From positions 1 to 60,964 of the forward strand of contig WHUZ01000163.1 of assembly GCA_015179045.1 (NCBI GenBank): a DNA stretch of 60,964 nucleotides. The letters run 5' to 3'. The DNA comes from Kalaharituber pfeilii. Lineage: Eukaryota > Ascomycota > Pezizomycetes > Pezizales > Pezizaceae. This document shows positions 11,266 through 20,716 of this stretch, in pieces. How positions within the stretch are numbered: the first letter of the stretch is position 1; every line of letters begins with the position of its first letter. A program made the translations under genes and the position numbers. The notes beneath the pieces are model-generated. The model did not search any database and had not been told where the DNA came from. It saw only the letters and a program-made list of their open reading frames with translations.

Positions 11266-12600
11266 ATAGTAAATAACTTACTTCAATATACTTTGTAATA
11301 TATATAAAAATTATAGCTATTAACTATATATAATAATAGTATACTTAAATTAATATAAAGATTATTATTTTTTAACTATTAAGATATTTAAAATACTATT
11401 AAAAAAATTAAATTTTTTGTTTAATTTTATAAAGTATTTTTACATATATATATAAAGAGATTATAGTTTATTTTTAGTATATTAAATATAATAAAACTAA
11501 TATATTTTAAACTACCTATTTTATAATTAGTATTTGAATATTTTTAGTTTTATATATAATTATTTCTAAGATTAATTACTAAAAATATTAAATAAAATAA
11601 GTATAGTTACTAGTTAGCTCTAAATAATAAGTTACTATACTTAAAATATTACTTTATAATTATAATAAATAACTATATATAAAGTTATAAAATAAAAAAA
11701 ATAAAAGAAAAATAACTTAAGATATTTAAATTATATATAAGTATAATAATTTCATTAATTAATTTAAAAGTATTTAATATATTTATTTAATTTTTTTTTA
11801 CTATACTTTAGCTTTAGTTAATATTATATATTTAATACTTCTTAATATACTTAAAATCTGATATTTTTTAAATTTTATAAATAATATATTTTATTAAATA
11901 TAAATATAAATTAATATATAAGTTATTTATTTATTACTTTAATAATTATTTAAATTTATAAAAATAATTTTATTATTTTAGCTACTAAGTTTTATACTTT
12001 ATATAGTAATATATATTAATAAAAAACTTATATTTTTATATTAGTTAAAATTATAGATTTAAGATTAAGGTTTTTTTTTATTATTTAACTAAATCTAATT
12101 AAAGTATAAACTTTATAGATAAGTATTATTTTATCTACTCTATAACTTAATAATATCTAATTTTAAAAATATTAAGGTATTATAAAATTATAGAATTTTT
12201 AATATCTTATACTATATATAAAAAGCTTTTATAATATTATATACTAAAACAGCTAAAAATTTAAAACTAATACTAATATAAGTTAAATTCTAACTAAATA
12301 AAAAATAATTTATTAAATTTTTAATAACTTAACTTGTATATTATTTAAAGATATACCTCTATTATATATAAATATTTATAAAAAAAAGCAACTCATAATA
12401 ATATTAGAATTATATAATAAAGCTATAATCTATATTAATATTAGAGCTTAATAGTAGAAAAATTTATATTTATTCTATTTTTATCTACTTCTAATAAATA
12501 TTTACTACTATACTTAAATTATGAATCTCCTATACATCATATTATTTCTTTTTTTAATTTAACTTGAATTTGTCTTTTAAATATTCTCCACTTTTACTAA
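11266..12600. other. AT-rich RIP-like block
   Basis: Over 1.3 kb of almost exclusively A and T with no usable frame. Consistent with a strongly RIP-mutated repeat; the original element cannot be recognised by eye. Confidence 0.65.
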
Positions 12601-12950
12601 AGAGAATAGAAGTATTTACTTCCACTATATCTAATATTTTTACTTTCTGCTAGCAGTAGTGCACAGACAAGCTTTTCTTTACTTAGTAGGAGAACGTATT
12701 TAGCATAGATGAGACTAACATATTCTACAGAACTAGCTTCTCTATAGAGAACAAGTAAGTAGAATATGCTTACTCTTAGAAACTGCACTCAAGTTGTCCG
12801 ATATTACAAAACAGGTTTGTTATAGAAATATGTGGTACTGAATTTGCGAAGTTGTAGGCTCAGGGGCGTGCAGGCAACAACAGTACAAGGGGAACAAGAC
12901 AATTTTTGTCATATTAGTCAGCAAGCGGGCGAATGTAACAACTGGTCCCC
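12601..12950. other. No recognisable feature
   Basis: Composition returns gradually from AT-rich to normal. I see no coding frame, tail hairpin or terminal repeat here. Confidence 0.5.
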
Positions 12951-12954
12951 GGAA

Positions 12955-12999
12955 CCTTGCTATACCGGACCAGAGTTTTAGCGATCTGGTATAGCAAGG
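12955..12999. repeat. 45 bp palindrome
   Basis: CCTTGCTATACC..GGACCAGA faces TCTGGTATAGCAAGG around a 10 base centre. The partner arm has the same structure near 50420-50465. It could be the end of a miniature inverted-repeat transposon or the edge of the duplication; no target duplication was found. Confidence 0.6.
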
Positions 13000-13444
13000 G
13001 TACTGTTAACTGTACGTTGCCGTGCTTAGTATGTATGAGGTAGTGAAATTACGTCAATGAGCTGGCGCATACTTAAGTGCAAGAATTTAATTTTACTGCA
13101 GATGCAAGCCTATGGGTTGCTATGCGGATGCCGTCACTGTTTTTTGGCCCTATCCGTGCTGGCACTGAGGCCAACTTGTATGGTTTGTTTGGGAACGATT
13201 GTGAATATCCTCTTAGATAAGTAACAGTGAATGAACGAAAAGAAAAAAATATCTGCAAGCGAACCAATTTTTTTTCCTTTTTTTTTTTTTTTTCTCTTGT
13301 AGTAAAAATCCTACTCTCATGGCAACTTCCAAACGTTCAAATACCGGGACATGAGGCGACTGCATAGCTAGCAGACGAAGCAACATCCGCAATTATCTCG
13401 CATCCAGTGAAATACACAACTAGCTTTCGAAACAAATAAGCACG

Positions 13445-13585
13445 TTTTTTTGCCTGGTTTTTATTCATTTAATATCATGTAACCCCGCTTATTGCCCTGC
13501 CATGCCGAACTGCAAGCGGGGTTAGGTGACAAAAAAAAAAAAAAAAAAAAAAAAACAATGCTCATCGCTTTTCCCTATGGCAGGG
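13445..13585 (-). mobile_element. Nested tail B micro-insertion
   Basis: A minus-strand tail B hairpin with T-rich end lies between copies of CAAATAAGCACG (13433-13444 and 13586-13597), and is itself split by a plus-strand tail B hairpin with poly(A) (about 13490-13550). The same nested arrangement is found in arm 2 (49852-49970), so both events predate the duplication. Confidence 0.75.
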
Positions 13586-14370
13586 CAAATAAGCACGTAA
13601 TCTACACTCCGGGCAGATGGCAACGAAACTGAACGTACTTACCTCTTGATCACCCCATAATAAGTCTTTTTTTTATCGCTATTTCTTGCAGGGTCCTATA
13701 ATAAGGTCGGCCTTGAGGTGATCACCCTCGGATTGCGTGAATTTGATTGTATATTTGAGCGGGGGGTGACCATCATCGCATACGCTGCATTCAGGAAGCT
13801 GTTTCTCCCGCTGTGCGGCTTGAGAGGTACCATTCTCGTAGTACTTGTGGAGCCACTTGCAGACCGTATCGTCCGGCTTGATGTACGGGCTCGTGAGGAT
13901 GTCGCACCAGCGTTTGTAATTGTGCACTCCAACGAAGACCATGAAGAAGTGGCCCGTATCGGATATCAAGCGGAGCCCCCCTGAGGTGCCACTTTCACCC
14001 ATGGTGAGGACGTACTCGCCATCGCACTCAGACCACCTGCAATATTTGCCGTACCACCAACAGCACTCCTCGACGACGTGGAAGAACGCCTTCGAACATG
14101 GGTCGGTCTGGTAGATGCGGATGCTGATCGTGTAATTTTTTTTTTTTTTTTTTTTTATATCATTAATCGCATGCCGCCCTAAGGGCTATGGCGATACTGT
14201 GCTATATAATTAAAAGAAAATTAATTTCCACGACCGAAGCTTCCCGCCTAAAAACCCCAAGCCTAAACCCTATCCTAACTCCTTATATTTCCCGCTGTTT
14301 CCATTAGTCTTGCGGGAGGGAAAGCGGCCAGCAGTCAACCTCACCCCCGACCCCTTTCGGCTTCATACAC

Positions 14371-15748
14371 GGACAACAACCACCTCAGGACGAGCGTTTG
14401 GAAGCGACTCCACAACCACAACGTCCCCCCCGCTGAAAATCACATAGATCGAAAGCGCTCAGCGAGCTGAGTCTTTTGATCTAGTTTATCCTCAAACACT
14501 CGGAACTACGTTTTTCCCCCGAGGGGGGAATTCTTGAGGATCCCTCAGCTCACCACCACCGTTGCCACCCCACCGTCGAGGCGCCAAGAGCCAATAGACA
14601 ACCGCGGATAAGGCTAGACAACCAATAGAAAATGCCACCGAAGGGCAAAAAGACACAGACGGTACCCCCCCCACCGCCCACCCCAGCGGCGGTCACCACT
14701 CCGCCCCCAACGCGGCGCAATATTTGGGGGGAACTGAGGAAACACGGCATCGGCTGGTACGAGGTAGTCGAACAGATGTGGAAGGAAAAAGCCAAAGACA
14801 CGACGTCCCCGGGGAAAGGAGCGACCCTGATAATACGGTTCCTAGGGGACGGCGACATCGACCCGGAGGAGATCCTCGGCCTTCAACCCGGCCAGATTCC
14901 CCCAGGGCTCCAAGTCGCACCACCGCCACAGACACTGGGGCTCAGCCCCATCCAGAACATAGACACCGAGCCGACACCACCAACGCCACCACAGCCACAG
15001 GGGCTCAGCCCCATCACGAACGTGGACACCGAGCCGACACCGCCACAGCCACAGACACTGGGGCTCAGCCCCGTCGTGCAAATAGACATGGCGCCAGCAC
15101 CAACGCCACCACAGCCGCTGGGGATGAGCCCAATCAGCCACATACACATAGCCCCGGCGAAGGCTCCTACCACCCCAAGGTGGGAGCAAATAAAACCCCG
15201 ACACACGCAACAAGGAAGAGGAAGGCAAGTCCCGCCTCCCCGACCACGAAAACCACTTCCGAGGCCACTCCCGCAGCCGCCAAACCCACCCTCAACCCCC
15301 GTCCCGAAACCAGGTCCCCGACCCCGCGAAGATCAGACAGCCCCCTGGAGAAAAAAGGCATAGTCGTCCATGGAATCGCCCTGAGGAAAGACTTGGGGAA
15401 TGTCCGGAGATGGCTAGAGACAGATAACATAGGCATGGGCAGGATCACCGGGATTCGATGGCTGAGGAAAAAGTCAATCCTGTTGGAAGAGGGAAAAAAG
15501 GCAAGTTCCGTGGTGGTATACCTGGAGACACCTACGGAGACCGGGAAAGTCAGGCTCGGAGGAAGATGGTTAAACACAAGTGTTTACGAGACAGACAGGG
15601 GAAGGAAGTAGACAGGTTTTTTCGGGGTTCCCGGCTACCCGCACCACGAAGGACAAGCGGGAAATACATGTATTTAGTGTTTAGTTAGTCCTTTTCTTTC
15701 TTTAAATATACACCTCGCCATAGCCCACAGGGCGGCATGCGAGTAATG

Positions 15749-15776
<28 letters not shown>
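14371..15776 (+). mobile_element. ORF1-only retroposon, longest copy (1.4 kb)
   Basis: A non-autonomous LINE-like element: about 260 bp of 5' UTR, a single ORF, about 100 bp of 3' UTR, tail A hairpin (15714-15743) and poly(A) to 15776. It is flanked by the 14 bp duplication TTTCGGCTTCATAC (14357-14370 and 15777-15790), lying inside another copy of the same family. No endonuclease or RT is present, and the stop codon is followed almost at once by the LINE-A tail, so it presumably moves with LINE-A proteins. This is inferred from the shared tail. Confidence 0.85.
14632..15611 (+). pseudogene. ORF1-only protein: proline-rich repeats plus RNA-binding-like domain (one frameshift)
   Basis: Starts MPPKGKKTQTVPPPPP. 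An N-terminal segment (RRNIWGELRKHGIGWYEVVE ... DIDPEEILGLQPGQIPPGLQ) is followed by four imperfect repeats of a GLSPI..xDTEPTP motif with PTPPQPQ spacers. After a frameshift around 15160-15230 the ORF continues in another frame with a basic stretch (ATRKRKASPASP) and ends in a domain of about 85 residues beginning GIVVHGIALRKDLGNVRRWL, containing SSVVVYLE and VRLGGRWL, and ending TDRGRK before the stop. The same domain recurs in six other copies here. By position and pattern it resembles the RRM-like domain of fungal LINE ORF1 proteins, without the CCHC knuckles that follow there. RNA binding is inference. The 27831-29084 copy carries the same N-terminal region. Confidence 0.75.
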
Positions 15777-15780
<4 letters not shown>

Positions 15781-16388
15781 GGCTTCATACCGGCACGCCC
15801 TCAACCATCTTCCTCCGAGCCTGACCCTGTCGACGTCCTGCTGATCCTCCAGAAAAACTACTACCGAACTCGTCTTCTTTCCTTCCCCAACCAGTAAGTC
15901 TTTCCTTCTTAACCAGCGAACCCCAACAATCTTCCTCAGGTCCTTGTTGTCCTCTCCCAGCCATCGTTGTACCTTCCCTAAGTCCCTCCTCAGCGCAACC
16001 CCATGTACAACGATGCCGGTCCTGACCTTCGGCTTTGGCATCGGCTTCGGAATCCCCACAGAAGGAAGTGTCCTCTTCTTCCCCTTCGTCGCGCTCCTCG
16101 GGGGCGGTGGTGGAGATGGTGACGCTGGTGGTACCGCCTGTGGCTTTGGTGGAGGTGGCGGTGGTGGTGGTGACGCCGGTGGTGCCGCCTGTGGCTTTGG
16201 TGGTGGTGGCGGTGGTGGCAATGGGTTTGTTGCGCCCGGCGCTGATCGTGTAAGGCATTCTGGAGGGTGTTGAATATTAATTAGTGCGGCAGATTGAAGA
16301 GTCCGGAAGATCTAGAGAGTTGAGCGTGAGGGTGGGTAGCTAGCTTTGGCGGTTGTGAAGAACTCATTCGCAGAGTAGGGGCCTTCTA

Positions 16389-16396
16389 CTTTTATA
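16389..16396 (-). promoter_or_regulatory. TATA box of the broken lectin copy
   Basis: TATAAAAG on the minus strand, about 130 bp upstream of the broken lectin start, at the same place as in the intact copy. Confidence 0.6.
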
Positions 16397-16559
16397 CTCC
16401 TCGCCTCTGAACCTAGTATATATTGGATGAACATTACAGCACCTAGCATTGGATTGAATTCAGGTAAGGTAGTTGAATACGAGGCCGCTGTGCTCCTTGC
16501 TGGGTGTGTTCTTCAGCCCGGTTTCGATCCAGAGTTTACGTCCTACATAATTGGCTGCC

Positions 16560-16975
16560 TGCGATGCCGTCCCTACAGTAGATGCTAAGGATCCTGGCCA
16601 CAGTCCGATTTGTTAACGGCATTGTAGGGCATGATGATACCTGCAAGTTGTCAAGAAAACATGTAGTAATGGAAGAACGAAACGGTGTTCAGCTCTGCTT
16701 CGACCCAGACTTACATCATACTTGGCGATGCCGTACAGTAGACGCCAAGAATCCCTGGCCACAGCCCGATTTGTTAACGGCATTGTAGGACATGCTGCTG
16801 CCCGCAAGTTGTCAAGAACGCATGCAGTAATGGAAGAACGGATCGTTGTTCAGCTCTGCTTCGACCCAGACTTTACATCCTACATGGTGGGTTCAGCTGG
16901 CTGCATGCGATGCCATACAGTAGATGCTAAGGATCCCCGGCCAACAGTCCGACTTGTTATACCGCGTCCCAAGCG
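16560..16975 (-). repeat. Tandem repeats upstream of the broken lectin
   Basis: Two full and one partial copy of a unit of about 180 bp, recognisable by GGATCCTTAGCATCTACTGT-like and CTTCGACCCAGACTT-like blocks. Inverted counterpart of 48560-49015. Confidence 0.75.
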
Positions 16976-17008
16976 GTAGAACCTAGTATCCTGATCCTAG
17001 TATCCTGA

Positions 17009-17149
17009 TGTTACGGTTCTACGATGATGTGGACAATATGATGGTGTAGCTTAGAATCACACTTGGTGCTTGGACTTTCAAAGGGCAGCTCTTGCGGGCC
17101 CTTTTTATAGTCAATCTTGGAGGCCTTCCATTGTCTATGCTATGATATT
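17009..17149 (-). mobile_element. LTR3 copy, truncated
   Basis: Reverse complement of the end of the LTR at 48097-48511, starting TGTTACGG after the preserved flank CCTGA (17004-17008). It breaks off at about 17149, where an LTR4 fragment begins (with a LINE-A inserted at that junction). In arm 2 the LTR is complete. Confidence 0.85.
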
Positions 17150-17155
17150 ATTGAC

Positions 17156-17934
17156 TTTTTTTTTTTTTTTTATTTCATTAATCGCATGCCGCCCTAAGGG
17201 CTATGGCGATGTTTAGGTACATGACTATAGACTTGCAAAAATAAAAAATAAAAGAAAAGTAAAAGTTAAAGCCCATCCTACTCCTCCCCTGCCCATTCCA
17301 AGATTTCTGCCAAGTTGGTGTCCTTGTCCGGGTGTCTTAGTCCATTCGCTCCGTCTTTCATCTTTTTCTTCCATGTCCGACAGTCGTTGGTTATGTGTGT
17401 TAGATTTTCTGGGGCTCTCCCGCACCATCTGCACTCTGGTGAGTCAGCCTTTCCTATGGCGTATCTCCACTCTTTGAGTCCCTTGTTCCCTAGGATTCCG
17501 GCCAGGATTGCGATTCTCCGGCGGTTGTCTATGCTTTGGAGGGGTCGGTAGGAGAGGTGGAGGCGATTCCGTTCTTCGGCCCTGAGGCTTTTGGCTTCCT
17601 GTCTTATTCTCGCTTCTGTGATGGTGTCGTCTTCGTATTGTATTGCCGTGCCTATCTTGGCCGCCTTGTCCGCCCTGGTGTTTCCTTCTATCCCTTTGTG
17701 TCCTTTGACCCACATCGCGGCGATGTCTAGGTCTCCCCGGTTGGCTCGTATCTCCCACTGTCTTCTGACTTCCATGGATGAGCGTTCTACGTTCGGGTCG
17801 CCGTTGGCTATCTTCTGGAGTCTGGAGATTGCTGTGCGTGAGTCGGTGATGACCATTAATTCTCCTTCTTGTTCGAGTGCCTTGCTGATGGCGATCATTT
17901 CCCCGTCGTTTACTGTGCATTTGCCTCCCAGGTA
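17156..17934 (-). mobile_element. LINE-A, 5'-truncated, with 12 bp target duplication
   Basis: Minus-strand insertion of the last 0.8 kb of LINE-A: end of ORF2, 3' UTR, tail A hairpin (17181-17210) and poly(A) (T run from 17156). Flanks GATATTATTGAC (17144-17155) and GATATCATTGAC (17935-17946) are a 12 bp target duplication with one mismatch. Confidence 0.9.
17278..17934 (-). pseudogene. LINE-A ORF2 C-terminus: RNase H end and zinc finger
   Basis: The open frame begins inside RNase H (ELMVITDSRTAISRLQ, with the Asp of the DS motif intact; then AMWVKGHKGIEGNTRADKAA with the conserved His and Asp). It continues through a region common to Tad-type LINEs (RRRIAILAGILGNKGLKEWR) into a CCHC-type zinc finger (CRWCGRAPENLTHITNDC) and ends EILEWAGEE at the stop (17278-17280). 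It is truncated at its 5' end by the insertion process, but the remaining frame has no lesions, which suggests recent activity. The 24.0, 44.3, 50.8 and 52.3 kb copies end in the same way (LAEVMDWAAE-like). Confidence 0.88.
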
Positions 17935-17942
17935 GATATCAT

Positions 17943-18119
17943 TGACTGAACGTCGACCCTGATTTCCGGATTCGCACTTAGAATAAGGAGGGCTTCGTCA
18001 CGTAAGAAAAACAAGAAGGAGCTGCTCTGAAAGAATAAAGAAGATCTGTACCGTTGGGTCCAATATGTCTGATTGATTAAAGAGATGCAGAACAAACAGG
18101 ATTATATACATAATGAGCG
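17943..18119 (-). mobile_element. LTR4 fragment
   Basis: Starts TGACTGAACGTCGACC and matches the first 180 bases of the LTR at 54422-55045 in the same orientation, then stops at 18119 where arm 1 sequence resumes. It replaces the rest of LTR3 and some flanking DNA that arm 2 retains. Confidence 0.8.
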
Positions 18120-18753
18120 TTGCATGACGTGTATGCTCTCCTTTGATGCAGATACTTGCAAATCGTTTGCCGCGTTAAACGAGCTAAACTTTGGGCATTA
18201 GAACTTCGATTTGGTTCTATATTATTCTTGGAATTGGTAACCCCATCATAGCCGTTTTTTTCGTTTGAAAAAACCCCCCTGTACAGCCGAACAGCCAATG
18301 GCAGGGAATAGGCGGGAGCTGGTGGGTGGATGCATATCCTCCATGAGGGGATCATCTCTCAAACGTAGATAAGTTGGACCAATCATTAATAGAGATACAT
18401 AGCTTTTCACTTGCGATGCTCTGAAGTCCTGTGACGCTTACCATAACTGCCTGCTAAGTCCATCCCTGATGTTTACTATTTAGCCGATATTTACCTTCTT
18501 GAGGGGTGGGGGTGAAACACTACTGGAGGTGATACTACGTAGTGCGGATACGTTTGGGAAATGGGGCCTGCACGCAGGGCTACAATATGCGTTTTTCTGG
18601 TAACACGAAGATGTATAGATGACTGAGAACCAGTCAATAACACTGTGTGGAAAATCCATTGTCGTAGAAACTCTTTCGCCGACGATCAGAAAAAAGTTTT
18701 ATTCACGAGACGACTTGTCCTCTTGTGAACGGCCCGGTTCTCTCTCAAGCTCA

Positions 18754-19094
18754 ACAAGGACATAGGGAAGACGGTGGGGATCCGATGGTTGAGGAAGAAG
18801 ACTCTGCTGGTTGACGAAGGCAAGAAGACCAGCTCAGTGGTTGTATACCTGGAGAACACATTCGAGGGTGGGAGTGTGAGACTTGGAGGACGTTGGCTGA
18901 GGACGGACCAGTTATGAACGGGACAGAGGACGGAAGTAGGAAAGACATACCGGTCCGAAACCCGCATCACGCATGAACACCGCGGGCAGCACATGTGCTT
19001 AGTTATTCTTCTCTCTTTTCTCTGAAATAAAACCTCGCCATAGCCCATAGGGTGGCATGCGAGTAATGACAAAAAAAAAAAAAAAAAAAAAAAA
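18754..19094 (+). mobile_element. ORF1-only retroposon, 5'-truncated, with empty site in arm 2
   Basis: A 341 bp insertion beginning within the RNA-binding-like domain (KDIGKTVGIRWLRKKTLLVDE), running through the ORF end, 3' UTR, tail A hairpin (19034-19063) and poly(A). Flanks CTCAAGCTCA (18744-18753) and CTCAAACTCA (19095-19104) are a 10 bp duplication. Arm 2 (47340-47400) shows the same site without the insert, so it jumped in after the large duplication. Confidence 0.9.
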
Positions 19095-19453
19095 CTCAAA
19101 CTCAGGACGCTCAGAGCGCACCAGAACATCCCCATTAAGCAATTGATCTTACACTTCTCCGGTTTTTCAACGGTACCTAACCCCAAACAGTCGTAACTTC
19201 TTCCAACGATCATAGATACCTGCAAATGACTTCATGCATGCTGTATGTAGGATAAAAGGTCTGGATACCGTTCACATGTGCTCTGCTGTGACTGGTATAG
19301 ACTACGTGGGCTTCAGTGCAGCTTGTACACATCAACATTGAGAACAGTACAGCTGAGCTGACAAGTAAGGGACCAGAGAAAAACAAAACGTCAGACGGAA
19401 CTAGCAGGCTACAGTGATACATATGCTTTTTCCTTTTCGTTGATTACGTAACC

Positions 19454-20183
19454 AGTGTTCCCAACGGGCCGGCCAGGCCAGGCCAAGGGTATGGCCTGGC
19501 CGGCCTGGGCCATAGAAATCTAGGCCGGCCGTGAGGTCCGCCCGCGCCGGTCCAGGCGGCCTGAATGTTTCAGGCCGGTCCAGGCCATTCAGGCCATTCA
19601 GGCCATTCAGGCCATTCAGGCCATTCAGTTCAGGCCATTCAGGCCATTCAGGCCATTCAGGCCATTCAGGCCATTCAGGCCATTCAGTGTGAGTTAAGTT
19701 ATACAGTAGCTAGCTATATACAGAATGTACTCTAAATTCTACGTATACCTCATTCTCTAATGTTTAGGATTTTGCTTGCTGATTTTACACCGCCAGTATC
19801 GCTTTCCATTAGCCATGCACATCTTCACCATAGTGTCAAATCCAACTTTGTCGCACCAGATTTTTGTAACCCAAATTCCAGAAGACTCGATATCGGCATC
19901 AGATTGGACTGCAGGGAATCGTCGATGCAAGGTCAAAACTTGAACTGCACTATGGAGAGTGAAGAATAGGAGAATACTAAAGGAATCATCATCGCCAGTA
20001 CCGGGGGTTGGAATGTCTGTCTCCCTGCAATACTAATAAGAAATTAGTATATAGTCAAGCGATACAAAAAAAACTTACTTACCTGAATACCTGCGAAAAG
20101 CGCTGCTCAATAAAAAAAAGTCTAGATAGTTATCCGAAAATATTGAAAGGTTCATATTAAATCCGTGTCCAAGTAACGTGAAG
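19454..20183 (-). mobile_element. hAT-1 element, truncated
   Basis: Inverted copy of 29755-30510, starting with CAGTGTTCCCAACGGGCC, which fits hAT terminal repeats. It lies directly in a LINE-B tail remnant (TTACGTAAC) at the arm 1 edge. The far terminal repeat is missing: after about 20183 the sequence passes straight into LINE-B. It carries GGCC-rich ends and the same 0.5 kb core as the other copy. Confidence 0.75.
19565..19690 (-). repeat. 10 bp tandem repeat TTCAGGCCAT
   Basis: About a dozen tandem copies of TTCAGGCCAT in the subterminal region of hAT-1. The other hAT-1 copy has only a few scattered units, so the array expanded in this copy. Confidence 0.9.
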
Positions 20184-20242
20184 CTAGTGGCATTTTCGGA
20201 GCGAGATGGCCGGAGAGAGTTGGTCCAAACGCATGGCAAACA

Positions 20243-20716
20243 ATGAGAACTACAGCAGTTAAGTTTGAGGTAACCAGTGTTCAGGAAGCAGAAAGACTAG
20301 TTAAAGAGGGAGTGAAGCTTGGAAATGACCTCCGAAAGGTAGAAGTTTACAAGCCACTAGCAGTGAGAGGGTCTGCACCCGCTAAAGGAGGAGTAAATGC
20401 AAGCTCTCTACTAGTACCAGTACCAACACCAGTATCAGTACCAGCAGCAGCCTTCGAAAGAACATGCTGGCAGTGTGGCAGGAAGGAATATCAGCAGAGA
20501 GAGTGCACACACCAGCCGCCGAGGGCCTACCAAAGTCAGAAACAACAGGGAGTCAAAGCAGCCAGTAGGACGTGCTGGCAGTGTGGTGGTATGGGGCACC
20601 AGCGAAGGGAGTGTGCAACTGTATCTACTAGAGACTCTTTGAAGAGGCCAGGGCTAGGGCCAGAGCTGGCGAGCTATATGCCAGCAGGGAAGCGGTTCCG
20701 ACGTAATGGTTACTGA
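20243..20716 (+). CDS. LINE-B ORF1 C-terminal part, two CCHC knuckles
   Basis: Nucleic-acid-binding protein of the LINE. Visible: the end of an RRM-like region (TAVKFEVTSVQEAERLVKEG), a spacer with VPVPTPVSVPAAA, then CWQCGRKEYQQREC (a knuckle whose conserved His position is lost) and CWQCGGMGHQRREC (a perfect CCHC). It ends FRRNGY and stops at 20714-20716. The start used here (ATG 20243) is an internal Met: the N-terminal half is missing by truncation, so this is not a natural start. The stop overlaps the ORF2 start by 11 bases. Confidence 0.8.
   Translation: MRTTAVKFEVTSVQEAERLVKEGVKLGNDLRKVEVYKPLAVRGSAPAKGGVNASSLLVPVPTPVSVPAAAFERTCWQCGRKEYQQRECTHQPPRAYQSQKQQGVKAASRTCWQCGGMGHQRRECATVSTRDSLKRPGLGPELASYMPAGKRFRRNGY

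Larger units (their letters stand above)
14134..16238 (-). mobile_element. ORF1-only retroposon (minus) in lectin gene, itself interrupted
   Basis: Minus-strand element in two parts: 16238-15777 (proline-rich stretch with PPPPKPQAAPPASPP-type repeats, then the putative RNA-binding domain GIVVHGVALRRDLGKVQRWL ... TSSVVVFLE) and 14370-14134 (end of the ORF, YEAER, 3' UTR, tail A hairpin at 14166-14195, poly(A)). It is 5'-truncated inside the proline-rich region and flanked by a 13 bp target duplication in the lectin gene. Between the parts sits the plus-strand copy 14371-15776, bordered by the 14 bp duplication TTTCGGCTTCATAC. Confidence 0.88.
13679..16258 (-). pseudogene. Fungal fruit-body-type lectin, broken copy
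   Basis: Inverted second copy of the lectin gene at 49285-49746. On the minus strand the start MPYTIS (from 16258) is separated from the rest (ISIRIYQTDP onward, 14133 down to the stop at 13679) by a 2.1 kb nested retroposon flanked by the 13 bp duplication GCTGATCGTGTAA (about 14121-14133 and 16239-16251). Apart from the insertion the frame is open to the end (GPCKK stop), with family motifs such as GVHNYKRWCDI and LKADLIIG retained. The two copies differ at a modest number of codons, for example HFFMV in place of RRFIV. It can no longer encode a full lectin. Upstream repeats and TATA box are still present. Confidence 0.88.
12951..19453 (-). repeat. Inverted duplication arm 1 (lectin region)
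   Basis: This stretch matches 46990-50475 in reverse complement: the small palindrome, the nested tail B insertion, the lectin gene, its upstream repeats, an LTR3 copy, and about 1.3 kb of unannotated DNA (18120-19430). Arm 1 is nearly 3 kb longer because it alone received the nested retroposons at 14134-16238, the LINE-A at 17156-17934, the LTR4 piece at 17943-18119 and the ORF1-only copy at 18754-19094. The shared LTR3 and tail B insertions show that these predate the duplication, and the others came later. Confidence 0.88.

Noticed and set aside
14724..15611. Long second-frame ORF through the whole ORF1-only element
   Set aside because: Its first two thirds are an out-of-frame reading of the proline-rich repeats; only the C-terminal third is real and belongs to the same protein after a frameshift.
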